Shown here one piece after another: positions 1 to 7,542 of a DNA stretch of 38,600 nucleotides. A program made the translations under genes and the position numbers. The stretch covers positions 1 through 38,600 of the forward strand of contig CAZRXF010000005.1 in assembly GCA_964604015.1 (NCBI GenBank). Direction: 5' to 3'. This DNA comes from CANNBR01 sp964604015. GTDB lineage: Bacteria > Babelota > Babeliae > Babelales > CAIQNR01. A model generated the notes under the pieces. The model was not told the DNA's origin. It saw only the letters and a list, made by a program, of their open reading frames with translations, and ran no database searches. Positions within the stretch are counted from its first letter, which is position 1; each line of letters begins with the position of its first letter.

Positions 1-17
1 ATAAGTAGCTTAATTTT

Positions 18-46
18 TTGACTTTCAGTTTTCTTTCATTTACAAT
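18..46 (+). promoter_or_regulatory. Sigma70-type promoter of the tRNA cluster
   Basis: A near-consensus -35 box TTGACT (18-23) is separated by 17 bases from a -10 box TACAAT (41-46). It ends 18 bases before the first tRNA, so it most likely drives all three tRNAs, and perhaps the M48 gene behind them, since no terminator is seen between 333 and 376. Confidence 0.75.
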
Positions 47-64
47 TTCTTCCTCAAGTGCGAG

Positions 65-140
65 GGGCGGTCAGCTCAGTTGGTAGAGCATCAGTCTTAC
101 AAACTGGGGGTCACTGGTTCGAGTCCAGTACCGCCCACCA
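65..140 (+). tRNA. tRNA-Val (anticodon TAC)
   Basis: The cloverleaf closes with acceptor stem GGGCGGT (65-71) against ACCGCCC (130-136), then discriminator A and an encoded CCA (138-140). The anticodon loop CTTACAA gives TAC at 98-100, which reads Val codons. The T-arm has the usual GGTTCGAGTCC core. Confidence 0.97.
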
Positions 141-173
141 AGAATCGCAACGTTGAAATCTCAAAAATATGAT

Positions 174-248
174 TCCTCGGTAGCTCAGGGGTAGAGCAAA
201 CGACTGTTAATCGTTGGGTCGCAGGTTCAAATCCTGCCCGAGGAGCCA
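174..248 (+). tRNA. tRNA-Asn (anticodon GTT)
   Basis: Acceptor stem TCCTCGG (174-180) pairs with CCGAGGA (238-244), followed by G and an encoded CCA. The anticodon stem AACGA/TCGTT encloses the loop CTGTTAA, giving anticodon GTT at 206-208. It is the second tRNA of a three-gene cluster. Confidence 0.97.
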
Positions 249-255
249 TTCACTG

Positions 256-333
256 GGAGCTGTAGCTCAGTTTGGTTAGAGCGTCCGCCTGTCACGCGGA
301 AGGTCGCGAGTTCGAGTCTCGTCAGCTCCGCCA
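256..333 (+). tRNA. tRNA-Asp (anticodon GTC)
   Basis: Acceptor stem GGAGCTG (256-262) pairs with CAGCTCC (323-329), followed by G and an encoded CCA. The anticodon stem TCCGC/GCGGA holds the loop CTGTCAC, giving anticodon GTC. It is the third tRNA in the cluster. Confidence 0.97.
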
Positions 334-375
334 GTTTCTTTTGGAAATTGGCTTTCTCTTTTTTAGGTGCCCGAA

Positions 376-1272
376 ATGCTTAAGCAACAAATTCTAGGAA
401 TCCTTAATCTTAGCCTGCCGTTCGTCGTGCTGTATTTAGTCTCGCCCGTTTTTATTATCTCGGTGTGGGGACGACTTCTTTGTTCACTGTTCCTTGGCCT
501 TTACGTCTACTACTTGAACAGTAAGCAGGCTCAGAACCTTACCGCTTCTTTGAAATTTAGTCCTTCAGGGGCATCAAAAGAGGTGTGGGAGCAGGAACTG
601 CAGCACTGTCAGATTCCTGAGGGTATGGTGACACTTCGCTATGCGTACACTACTGAAAATATTGCCATGACGGTTAATCAAACGGTTATTATGGATCCCG
701 TTTTGTGGTCGTCGGTTCAGGAAGATTCTGAAGCACAGAAGGTACAGGATGTGTTTCGTAACTTTATCGAGTCGGGGCTTTCTGAACGTCAAAAAACTCG
801 TTTGGCAGAGATACAGGCAGCTCTTACTGAACCAGCGCAACGTTTTATTTTTAGACATGAAGTGGGGCACGTGGTGCGTCAGTTTTCCCGCAACAAGTTA
901 GGGCTTATTTTTGTGAGCGGCGTACTCTTTTCATTTACCGGATTGAGTATGGCGGTCGCCTTGATTCCTTTCAACGGATTCTTGGCTGCCTTTGCAGGTA
1001 TGTTTGTGGGTGGGGTGATGGACATGATGCTGACCTATGCGATCAACTATTTTTTCAAACTTAAAGAAGAGCGCGAAGCGGATCTTTTTGCCATTCATTT
1101 TAGTACGTCTGAAGAAATTGAAGCGGCAGCAACTTTCTTTGAAAAGCATCAGGAGATCCTAAATACTCATGGTGAAAAGAGCTTCCTGACCTCGTATCTT
1201 CCTTCGACCGTGTTGACTGGGTATCCTGATGGGAAACAAAGGGCGGCGTGGTTGCGGAGATGCAACAGGTGA
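376..1272 (+). CDS. M48-type zinc metallopeptidase, membrane-bound
   Basis: This is a predicted membrane-embedded zinc protease of about 298 residues. An N-terminal pair of hydrophobic stretches (roughly residues 5-45) precedes a soluble region. The zinc motif HEVGH starts at codon 856. Two more hydrophobic stretches follow, then EREADLFA (from 1069), whose second Glu is the expected third zinc ligand of the M48 family. The arrangement HExxH, hydrophobic hairpin, ExxAD resembles HtpX/Ste24-like enzymes, but the protein is not close enough to either to name. A GTG at 367 is in frame, but ATG 376 is preferred because AGGTG (365-369) sits six bases before it. The last codons were duplicated downstream (see 1661-1724). 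The substrate is unknown; a role in membrane protein turnover or processing of exported proteins is inferred. Confidence 0.8.
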   Translation: MLKQQILGILNLSLPFVVLYLVSPVFIISVWGRLLCSLFLGLYVYYLNSKQAQNLTASLKFSPSGASKEVWEQELQHCQIPEGMVTLRYAYTTENIAMTVNQTVIMDPVLWSSVQEDSEAQKVQDVFRNFIESGLSERQKTRLAEIQAALTEPAQRFIFRHEVGHVVRQFSRNKLGLIFVSGVLFSFTGLSMAVALIPFNGFLAAFAGMFVGGVMDMMLTYAINYFFKLKEEREADLFAIHFSTSEEIEAAATFFEKHQEILNTHGEKSFLTSYLPSTVLTGYPDGKQRAAWLRRCNR

Positions 1273-1297
1273 TCCAGTATTTTTTGCAGGGGGATCT

Positions 1298-1660
1298 ATG
1301 GAATGTAAAAGGCTGTTACTGGTTGTTTTGTTTGCAGCTGTAGTAAGTATCCGAGGGTCATCCTCAGAGTGTAGTTTGACGGTATGTTCCAAAGCATTAT
1401 TAGAAAATGTGCTTAGAGAAGCAGGTGCAACAGAATCTCATGTTAAATACCTGAGTATTCTGGTGGAAGAAATTGCTGGGAAAACATTGGGTACAGAGGT
1501 CGTGAGATCTGAGCTTACAAGATTATGTGCTGAACTACTTGCTCAGATGTCTGGAAGAGTGGATGACTGGTCGAGGCCAGATTTGCGTAAAGAAAGAATA
1601 AACGATGTGCACGCAATGGTTGACCGATTATTGCCAAAGATTCTGGTAAGTACTTTTTGA
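1298..1660 (+). CDS. Small secreted protein, tandem paralogue A
   Basis: A 120-residue protein with a classical signal peptide: the n-region MECKR is followed by a Leu/Val-rich core ending near a Gly-Ser-Ser-Ser stretch. The family is not recognised. The mature part begins with SLTVCSKALLENV and ends VDRLLPKILVSTF. Both ends are shared with the next gene, whose tail reads VDRLLPKILVSKEE, so the two are tandem paralogues. ATG 1298 is chosen because CAGGGGGA lies just upstream and the signal peptide starts there, although the frame stays open from 1229. The middle is predicted mostly helical, with two cysteines in the mature chain. An exported effector-like role is only a guess. Confidence 0.75.
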   Translation: MECKRLLLVVLFAAVVSIRGSSSECSLTVCSKALLENVLREAGATESHVKYLSILVEEIAGKTLGTEVVRSELTRLCAELLAQMSGRVDDWSRPDLRKERINDVHAMVDRLLPKILVSTF

Positions 1661-1724
1661 GTGCTGACCGGGGTATCCTGATGGTAAAAAAAGAGCTGAG
1701 TGGTTATGGGGGTGTAACAAATAG
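1661..1724 (+). pseudogene. Duplicated remnant of the M48 gene 3' end
   Basis: Between the two small secreted-protein genes lies a decayed second copy of the last codons of the peptidase gene at 376. Allowing one extra G near 1672, it reads V-L-T-G then YPDGKKRAEWLWGCNK and a stop. The genuine tail reads YPDGKQRAAWLRRCNR. The remnant stands at the same position relative to paralogue B as the true tail does to paralogue A. The duplicated unit therefore began inside the peptidase gene. It has no start and codes for nothing by itself. Confidence 0.8.
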
Positions 1725-1751
1725 TCCAACAATGTTTGTAGAGGGGTACCT

Positions 1752-2129
1752 ATGAAAGGTAAAGGTCTGTTACTGGTCGTTTTGTTTGCAGTTGTCTCGG
1801 GTGTCAAGGGAGCGTCCTCAAAGGCTCATGTAACAGTCTGTTCAAAAGTGTTATTGGAAGATATGGTCAGGGAAGAAGTACCTGCGGAAAAAATGGAGCG
1901 GGCAATCAATGGTTACGTGGTGGCTATGATGGAGGAGCTTGGGGGGCAGAGTATCCCAGAAGAGGGGGTACGACACCATCTTGGAAAGATTTGCGAAGAG
2001 GTACTGAAGCAAGTGCACGGAAAAGTATGCCCGTGGTTTCCTGCTGATCAAATTAAAGAACGAGAAGGTGTCGTTGTAGCAATGGTTGACCGATTATTGC
2101 CAAAGATTTTGGTAAGTAAGGAAGAGTAA
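1752..2129 (+). CDS. Small secreted protein, tandem paralogue B
   Basis: A 125-residue exported protein and sister of the gene at 1298. The signal peptide MKGKGLLLVVLFAVVSGVKG is almost identical in design, and the mature part opens VTVCSKVLLEDMVREE and closes VDRLLPKILVSKEE. The middle is rich in charged residues and probably helical; three cysteines (VCSK, KICEE, KVCPW) are present. The ribosome site GAGGGG lies about eight bases before the ATG. The ancestor was copied together with the end of the upstream peptidase gene. The family and function are unknown. Confidence 0.78.
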   Translation: MKGKGLLLVVLFAVVSGVKGASSKAHVTVCSKVLLEDMVREEVPAEKMERAINGYVVAMMEELGGQSIPEEGVRHHLGKICEEVLKQVHGKVCPWFPADQIKEREGVVVAMVDRLLPKILVSKEE

Positions 2130-2159
2130 CGTACCAATTACAAACGCAGAGGGAGAGCT

Positions 2160-2939
2160 ATGCTGTGGATTACTTTTCGAATTTTGACGATTATGGTTCT
2201 GCTATTTCTGACTGGAGGGTTACGTGCCCATGCTCAACCTGCAGACGGTGAGGGTGTGGTACTTGAGTCAGTAGCAGAAAAAACTGTTTCACACGATGCC
2301 ATCATTAATCTTGGTGGGGACTGTCAGGTTGCTTACCAACTTACCAAACATGGATTACGTGATTATGCACTTCCTTTTGATGCATTGGTTACTCCGTACG
2401 AGGCGCTTCATGCTCTTTTGACCAATGAATTTGAAGGTTTCATGACACCGGACAATTTTGTGTTCGAAATGAATGAAAAAGCTGAAAAATACATCCTTGA
2501 TAAAAGATACGGCATAAAGTTGATTCATGATTTCAAAATCAACGAAAAATTCTTAGATGATTATGAGGCAGTTGCATCAAAATATGAGCGTCGAATAGCG
2601 CGTCTCTTTGAGCGCATTCGCGCTGCCGGATATCCCCTTTTTATTCGTAAAAAAATTACTAGAGAACAAGCGGCAGAGCTTAGAGCGCTTCTTCATACCA
2701 TGCGTAACGGCAGGCCCTTTATCCTTGCAGCATTAGATGGGGATAAAGAGGGGGCATCAGAACAGTGGAATTTTGAATCAGTACGTAATTTCTATCTTAA
2801 ACAACCGGAGCCCTATTCGTGGAAAGGTGACTCACAAGCGTGGAAAGAGATTTTCATGGCTCTTGGGTTACCAGTGACTGATGGGGGAAAAGAAAAGGCT
2901 GCCGTAGCTGCAGTAGCCTCCGTTCAGTCAGCAGCGTAG
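2160..2939 (+). CDS. Exported DUF1796-like putative cysteine peptidase
   Basis: A 259-residue protein. Residues 1-26 are a signal peptide ending in an Ala-His-Ala type site. The mature part opens with IINLGGDCQVAYQLTKHGLR and continues into a FDALVTPYEAL segment, the hallmark N-terminal block of DUF1796 proteins (putative papain-like cysteine peptidases). Cys55 is the candidate nucleophile, and a later Asp/His-rich stretch around LIHDFKI may complete the site. The C-terminus is Ala/Val-rich and low complexity. The SD sequence GGGAGAG is eight bases from the ATG. Catalysis is predicted from the family only. Export of this fold suggests action in the envelope or on host targets, which is an inference. 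Confidence 0.7.
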   Translation: MLWITFRILTIMVLLFLTGGLRAHAQPADGEGVVLESVAEKTVSHDAIINLGGDCQVAYQLTKHGLRDYALPFDALVTPYEALHALLTNEFEGFMTPDNFVFEMNEKAEKYILDKRYGIKLIHDFKINEKFLDDYEAVASKYERRIARLFERIRAAGYPLFIRKKITREQAAELRALLHTMRNGRPFILAALDGDKEGASEQWNFESVRNFYLKQPEPYSWKGDSQAWKEIFMALGLPVTDGGKEKAAVAAVASVQSAA

Positions 2940-2975
2940 CAAGAATTTTTTACACATGAGGAAGGTGGTGCTCCC

Positions 2976-3500
2976 ATGCAAAAACTAAAAAAAGTTCATC
3001 GTATTGCTGTGATAGGAAATGCCGGTTCTGGTAAATCAACCGTTGCCCAAAAGTTACACCACGTTCTTGGCCTTCCGTTGTATCATCTTGATCAATATTT
3101 CTGGAAACCTGGCTGGGGACGGCCTAATCGTGATGAGTACAAGCTGATTCATGATGAATTATGCAATCGTGATGAGTGGATTATTGAAGGTACCAATTTG
3201 TCGTTATGGGATCATCGGATGGAACGGGCTCAAGCTATTGTAATTCTTAAAATTCCCCGAATGCAGTGTCTGTGGCGCATTATGAAACGTACGCTCAAGC
3301 ACTATGGGAAAGAGACTCCGTCAAGCGCTCCTGGATGTCACGAAAGACTTAACGGTGAGTTTTTTAAGTTTTTAAAATGGACATGGGACTTTGAACCAAA
3401 GTATGACGCAAAGGTTGCCGAACTGGTCGAAAAATATGGACAGAGCAAGCACATCATTGTTTTGCAATCGCAAAAAGAAATTGATACCTTCTTATCCTAA
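2976..3500 (+). CDS. P-loop kinase-like ATPase (FlaR/adenylate-kinase-like)
   Basis: A 174-residue cytoplasmic P-loop protein. Residues 14-22 are the Walker A motif GNAGSGKST. This is followed by LPLYHLDQYFWKPGW, the substrate-side motif typical of small AAA/adenylate-kinase-like proteins annotated as topology modulation protein (FlaR-like), and by DEWIIEGTN. Length and motif order fit that family. No signal peptide is present, unlike its neighbours. The true phosphate acceptor of these proteins is not established. It follows the DUF1796 gene by 36 bases and probably shares its transcript. Confidence 0.75.
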   Translation: MQKLKKVHRIAVIGNAGSGKSTVAQKLHHVLGLPLYHLDQYFWKPGWGRPNRDEYKLIHDELCNRDEWIIEGTNLSLWDHRMERAQAIVILKIPRMQCLWRIMKRTLKHYGKETPSSAPGCHERLNGEFFKFLKWTWDFEPKYDAKVAELVEKYGQSKHIIVLQSQKEIDTFLS

Positions 3501-3612
3501 TTTTTAGGGAACACGTTATGCATCTGTGCTCGTACAAGCCCCTGCGATGTAAGTATGAGTGAAGGGTGGCGTTGGGACGCACTCTTATGTTTTCAAAATG
3601 AAGAAAGATACG

Positions 3613-4245
3613 ATGAAAAGATTTTTAGGAATAGTTGCTTTTGTGTTTGTTTTTTCTGCCAGCGTGCATGCGAATATCATTCATACACCCACAGTTGAGG
3701 TTCTACGAGAACGTGCCAAGGCATTTCCTCGATTGAACCTTGTGTGTATAGAGAAGGTGGGTTTTTTTAATAATTACGCTGATAGAGATATCGAGCACGA
3801 CGAGCTGGTTAAAGTATTGAAGAACATATGCTACATAAAACAACTTTTTCAGCGAGAATTATCTTTGGTAATGATGATGAAAAAACGAATTGGTAAAATT
3901 TTTTCACATGACCGAGAAGAAGAGACTGGAGAAGAAAGAACTAACGAAGCATTAAGTAGAGCGGTTGAGATATTTGAAGCGTCTGGTCGGGCTATTGATT
4001 TTGAGAAATTCGAGAAAAAAGAATTTCTTACTGAAGGGAAAGTTCGAAGCGGTAGTATTGGGCAGCCAGCAAGTTTGTATGTTCAGATCGAATGGTCTCT
4101 CGATGTGATGGCCCTTTATGCTATATTTTTGGAACTCGACCATGGTCTGTACCAAAAGATTGCTCAAGAACTATTTAGCGATTCAGTGAATGGACTTGGT
4201 GAAACAAATCGATTAAGCCAGTTGTTTTTGCCACGAAAAAAATAA
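3613..4245 (+). CDS. Secreted hypothetical protein
   Basis: A protein of about 210 residues with signal peptide MKRFLGIVAFVFVFSASVHA and no recognised family. The mature part is mostly helical and highly charged, with a Glu/Arg/Lys-rich centre, and ends LSQLFLPRKK. ATG 3613 is chosen because AAGAAAG (3601-3607) is five bases upstream. ATG 3598 and GTG 3559 are also in frame and would only lengthen the n-region. It lies between the P-loop ATPase and the aminotransferase. Function is unknown. Confidence 0.65.
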   Translation: MKRFLGIVAFVFVFSASVHANIIHTPTVEVLRERAKAFPRLNLVCIEKVGFFNNYADRDIEHDELVKVLKNICYIKQLFQRELSLVMMMKKRIGKIFSHDREEETGEERTNEALSRAVEIFEASGRAIDFEKFEKKEFLTEGKVRSGSIGQPASLYVQIEWSLDVMALYAIFLELDHGLYQKIAQELFSDSVNGLGETNRLSQLFLPRKK

Positions 4246-4269
4246 GAACTGAAGAAAAGGGTCAAGAAA

Positions 4270-5394
4270 ATGAACATATCTCCCTTCAAGTTGGAGGCGT
4301 ATTACGAAAGGTATGAATTTAAGACTCGTTACATGCTCAGTAGTTCTGATCCAGAAAGCTGGTCCTTGGGCGAGATCCTTGCAATGGCCAATCAACAAGA
4401 CCGTTTATTATGGGAACAGCAACGGTTCGGGTATACAGAAGTAAGGGGATTACCTCTTTTACGAGAACTTATTGCTGAATCATTTTATCCAGAGCTTACT
4501 GCCGAGAATATTCTGTGTTTTGCGGGAGCAGAAGAGGGGATTTTCTGTTCACTGCTGACGTTGTGTACTCCTCAGGACCATGTAGTTGTTCTCACGCCGT
4601 GTTACCAATCGCTTCTTGAAATTCCCACCATGGCAGGGGCGCAGGTGACCGCTCTTCCATTAAAAGAAGAAGAACAATGGCACATTAATCTCGAAGCAAT
4701 TACTGCAGCGCTTCGACCGAATACGAAAGCGGTAGTCATCAACTTTCCCCACAATCCTACCGGGCAAGTGATAACGCAGGAAGAACTTTCTGCACTTATC
4801 GACCTGCTTGAAAAACGCGGGATATGGTTGTTTTCTGATGAGGTCTATCGTTTGTTGGGGACTGTACAATCATGGGCAACGCCAGCTGCCTGCTTGTACT
4901 CGCGAGCGCTTTCTTTGGGTGTCATGAGTAAAATCTTTGGGATGCCAGGACTTCGTATTGGATGGATAGCATCACAGGATAAAGAACTTCTTGATCGCAT
5001 TACGCGAATGAAGCATTACACAAGTTTGTGTAACAGCGGTCCAGCAGAGATTTTGAGTGTTATCGGGTTGCGTAACAAAGACCGCCTTCTTGAACGTAAC
5101 AATAAAGTTGTTGCTGATAACCTGGCTCTTTTGGATACCTTTTTCCAAAAGCATGCAGATTTATTTTCCTGGGTACGGCCGCAAGGTGGCTGTACCGGTT
5201 TTGTTCATTACCTTGAAAAAGAACGTGTTGATGATCTGTGTATGCGCGTCATGAAGGAAGCTGAAGTACTGCTCCTTCCAGGATCAACCTACGATGTTGC
5301 TAGCAACCATTTCAGGATAGGATTTGGAAGAAAAAATATGCCTGAAGCACTTGCTCGGTTTGAACGAGTGGTGGAGGGAAGGAGAATGCAATGA
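4270..5394 (+). CDS. PLP-dependent aminotransferase, class I/II fold
   Basis: A 374-residue fold-type I aminotransferase with all expected landmarks. There is an N-terminal glycine-turn region (FGYTEVRGLPLLRELI), then NPTG starting at residue 162. DEVY at 190-193 contacts the pyridine ring, and MSKIFGMPGLRIGW carries the Schiff-base lysine at residue 221. A C-terminal FRIGFGR supplies the arginine that binds the substrate carboxylate. The amino acid and keto acid used cannot be told from motifs. Its stop overlaps the start of the next gene in ATGA (5391-5394), so the downstream secreted protein is probably translated by coupling. The enzyme itself has no signal peptide. Confidence 0.88.
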   Translation: MNISPFKLEAYYERYEFKTRYMLSSSDPESWSLGEILAMANQQDRLLWEQQRFGYTEVRGLPLLRELIAESFYPELTAENILCFAGAEEGIFCSLLTLCTPQDHVVVLTPCYQSLLEIPTMAGAQVTALPLKEEEQWHINLEAITAALRPNTKAVVINFPHNPTGQVITQEELSALIDLLEKRGIWLFSDEVYRLLGTVQSWATPAACLYSRALSLGVMSKIFGMPGLRIGWIASQDKELLDRITRMKHYTSLCNSGPAEILSVIGLRNKDRLLERNNKVVADNLALLDTFFQKHADLFSWVRPQGGCTGFVHYLEKERVDDLCMRVMKEAEVLLLPGSTYDVASNHFRIGFGRKNMPEALARFERVVEGRRMQ

Positions 5395-5918
5395 ACTGTC
5401 TGAAGTTATTATGTATGGGCATGACATTTTTTGTGCGTGCAGATTCTATGCCGTCTCAGAATATTTTTCGAAAGGCTTTTGAATCTACCTATTCGAAAGA
5501 AGAGCAGCGCGTTAGTCGTCAGGAAGATTTTTTTACTGCCGCTAGGTTTTATCAAATACTGGCCGCGCACCCTGATGACGCACGGCTCATCGCGAGAGAA
5601 TTTGTCATTATCTACTACGCCTATCACTATTTTGAATCGGTGCCTCAGTTACGAGATTGCTTACTTGCGATGGTACAAGATTATCGAGCAAAAGATGGTA
5701 TCGAGATAGTAGGAAAAGAGTTGGGAGATTATTTTCATGATCGTCTTGCAGCAAGAAGATATATATTTTTTGAGGGGCCGTCTTTATGGGAGGTCGAAGT
5801 GGTGGCTAAAAAAGTATTTGGTGAAATATCTCCTGTGACTCTTATCATTTCCAAATGGAAAGAAGAATCTTATGAAGCCTTTAAAAGGAGAGAAGCGGAG
5901 AGGAAAGAAATTAAATGA
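5391..5918 (+). CDS. Secreted hypothetical protein, paralogue 1 of a coupled pair
   Basis: A 175-residue protein with a short hydrophobic N-terminus (MNCLKLLCMGMTFFVRA) that looks like a signal peptide. The body shares its pattern with the next gene: QEDFFTAARFYQILAAHPDD, then IAREFVIIYYAY here, against ERDLFFASQNFDAVLKEHAD and IAEEFAALSFAF there. The two are diverged tandem paralogues. The gene overlaps both neighbours by four bases (ATGA at 5391 and at 5915), giving a tightly coupled three-gene unit with the aminotransferase. Mostly helical; no known family recognised. Confidence 0.72.
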   Translation: MNCLKLLCMGMTFFVRADSMPSQNIFRKAFESTYSKEEQRVSRQEDFFTAARFYQILAAHPDDARLIAREFVIIYYAYHYFESVPQLRDCLLAMVQDYRAKDGIEIVGKELGDYFHDRLAARRYIFFEGPSLWEVEVVAKKVFGEISPVTLIISKWKEESYEAFKRREAERKEIK

Positions 5919-6397
5919 ACTATCGAAAATCGTTGTATGGAATTTTTGTCATTTCTGCACACATCAGTGGTGCGGTGTCTCCTTCATTTTCTACCTATGC
6001 TCAATGCCAGAAGGACATATACGAAGCTCGCTGGAAAGAACGGGACTTATTTTTTGCATCACAGAATTTTGATGCCGTTCTAAAAGAGCATGCCGACGAT
6101 CCGCTTTTTATAGCAGAAGAATTTGCGGCACTTTCTTTTGCTTTTATACTCCATAAGCAGCGATCTTTTGATCTTGGGGTACTTACAGACATTTTGGAAA
6201 AATACCGTGACTATCGAAAGAACCGTCCTGCCTATGCGCTTGGTCCAATAAAATTCATCCAAGAAAAATTAAAAGAACAGGGGGATGTTGAGTATTTTTT
6301 CCGTCCGTATCAACCGATCATTCAGGAGGCAAAGGAACTTTTTGCTGATCGTGCCGACGTGATAGAGGTTCTGGAACTACTCCAGGAAAGAGGCTGA
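5915..6397 (+). CDS. Secreted hypothetical protein, paralogue 2 of a coupled pair
   Basis: A 160-residue protein with an N-terminal signal-like segment ending near STYAQ, followed by a helical, charged body. The block around HADDPLFIAEEFAALSFAF aligns with the previous gene, and the C-terminal third (ALGPIKFIQEKLKEQG) also follows its pattern. It begins inside the stop of its paralogue. It is probably the last gene of the coupled unit, since 56 bases separate it from the next. Function is unknown. Confidence 0.72.
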   Translation: MNYRKSLYGIFVISAHISGAVSPSFSTYAQCQKDIYEARWKERDLFFASQNFDAVLKEHADDPLFIAEEFAALSFAFILHKQRSFDLGVLTDILEKYRDYRKNRPAYALGPIKFIQEKLKEQGDVEYFFRPYQPIIQEAKELFADRADVIEVLELLQERG

Positions 6398-6453
6398 GAC
6401 GATGGTCGAAAACCTGTTATCAGTTACCAAAAATAAGTACGAGGGGTTCAAGA

Positions 6454-6927
6454 ATGAAGTTTAAGATAGGGATATTTTTAGTGATGCTTTTTCAAGGCGC
6501 TGTGGCGATAACTTCTCCTTCTGTTGAGGCTGATAGTGCTAGCGCTTCCTCTGTGGTGGAAGTCTCGCAATCGCAGAAGGAATTTGAGGATTTTATCAAA
6601 GAAAGGTACGGGGCAAAGGGCCTTGACGTGAAGATATGCCGGGCTTTCCGTGATATCTTTCCTCGCACACACGTTGCTGTTTCAGAGGTTGTTTCTGCGG
6701 TAGAGCAGGTTCATGATGCTCATCTTGCTCAGTACGGTTGTAGTATCAATCGGGCGAGTCTTTTCTTTAATGTTTTGTTGGGGTTGGGTGTTGCTAAAGA
6801 AAGTGTGGGAGATGTATGTCGTCGTGTTTCATTTTCTAAGAGGGAGTGTGTAAAGAGCATGTGGAACGAGTTTGAGGGGGCGCATTGGATGCGCTTGGGA
6901 GAATGCGACGAATGTTCTCCATTCTAA
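6454..6927 (+). CDS. Secreted cysteine-containing hypothetical protein
   Basis: A 157-residue protein with signal peptide MKFKIGIFLVMLFQGAVA, followed by a Ser/Ala-rich linker and a helical domain. The mature part has several cysteines (KICRAF, YGCSIN, VCRRV, RECVK) and ends with a CDEC motif three residues from the C-terminus. Disulfides or a metal site are possible. The SD sequence GAGGGG lies well placed before the ATG. No family is recognised. Confidence 0.7.
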   Translation: MKFKIGIFLVMLFQGAVAITSPSVEADSASASSVVEVSQSQKEFEDFIKERYGAKGLDVKICRAFRDIFPRTHVAVSEVVSAVEQVHDAHLAQYGCSINRASLFFNVLLGLGVAKESVGDVCRRVSFSKRECVKSMWNEFEGAHWMRLGECDECSPF

Positions 6928-6948
6928 CTAATCACTAAGGCTGTAAAA

Positions 6949-7512
6949 ATGACGATTATCAGGTGCTTTGGGGGGAAGTTAGGACAGGGATTTTATGCAC
7001 AGTACCATGATACAGAATGGGGCGTTCCAGTCTATGACGACCAAAAGTTATTTGAGATGCTGATCCTCGAAGGAGCGCAGGCAGGATTGAGCTGGGAAAC
7101 CATTTTGAAGCGCCGGGATGGATACCGAAAGGCATTTCATAATTTTGCTATTGGTAAAGTTGCTTCCATGCGTGATGACGAGCTTGAGGCATTGCGTCAG
7201 AATCCCGATATCATTCGTAATCGATTAAAAATATATGGAACCCGTACAAATGCCCTCGTTTTTTTACAGATTCAAAAAGAGTTTGGTTCTTTTTCCGCCT
7301 ATGTGTGGAGCTTTGTACAGGGTAAGCCACTCATCAATCAGTGGTGCGATGGCAAAGACGTTCCTGTTACCACCCCTGAAAGTGATGCGTTATCCAAAGA
7401 TCTTAAACGGCGCGGTATGACGTTTGTTGGTTCCACAATCGTGTATGCATTTATGCAGGCTGTGGGTATGGTGAATGATCATACCACTACCTGCTGGAAG
7501 TACGGAAAGTGA
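6949..7512 (+). CDS. tag: DNA-3-methyladenine glycosylase I
   Basis: A 187-residue base-excision repair enzyme that releases 3-methyladenine from alkylated DNA. The Tag signature is clear: an early Cys6, then YHDTEWGVP with His20, LFEMLILEGAQAGLSW, and a C-terminal MVNDHTTTC with His178 and Cys182. Cys6, His20, His178 and Cys182 match the structural zinc ligands of the E. coli enzyme (Cys4, His17, His175, Cys179). Length is normal for the family. It stands alone among exported-protein genes, 21 bases after the previous gene. Confidence 0.95.
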   Translation: MTIIRCFGGKLGQGFYAQYHDTEWGVPVYDDQKLFEMLILEGAQAGLSWETILKRRDGYRKAFHNFAIGKVASMRDDELEALRQNPDIIRNRLKIYGTRTNALVFLQIQKEFGSFSAYVWSFVQGKPLINQWCDGKDVPVTTPESDALSKDLKRRGMTFVGSTIVYAFMQAVGMVNDHTTTCWKYGK

Positions 7513-7542
7513 TTCCTTTAACCCTATAATGGGAACTCATGT

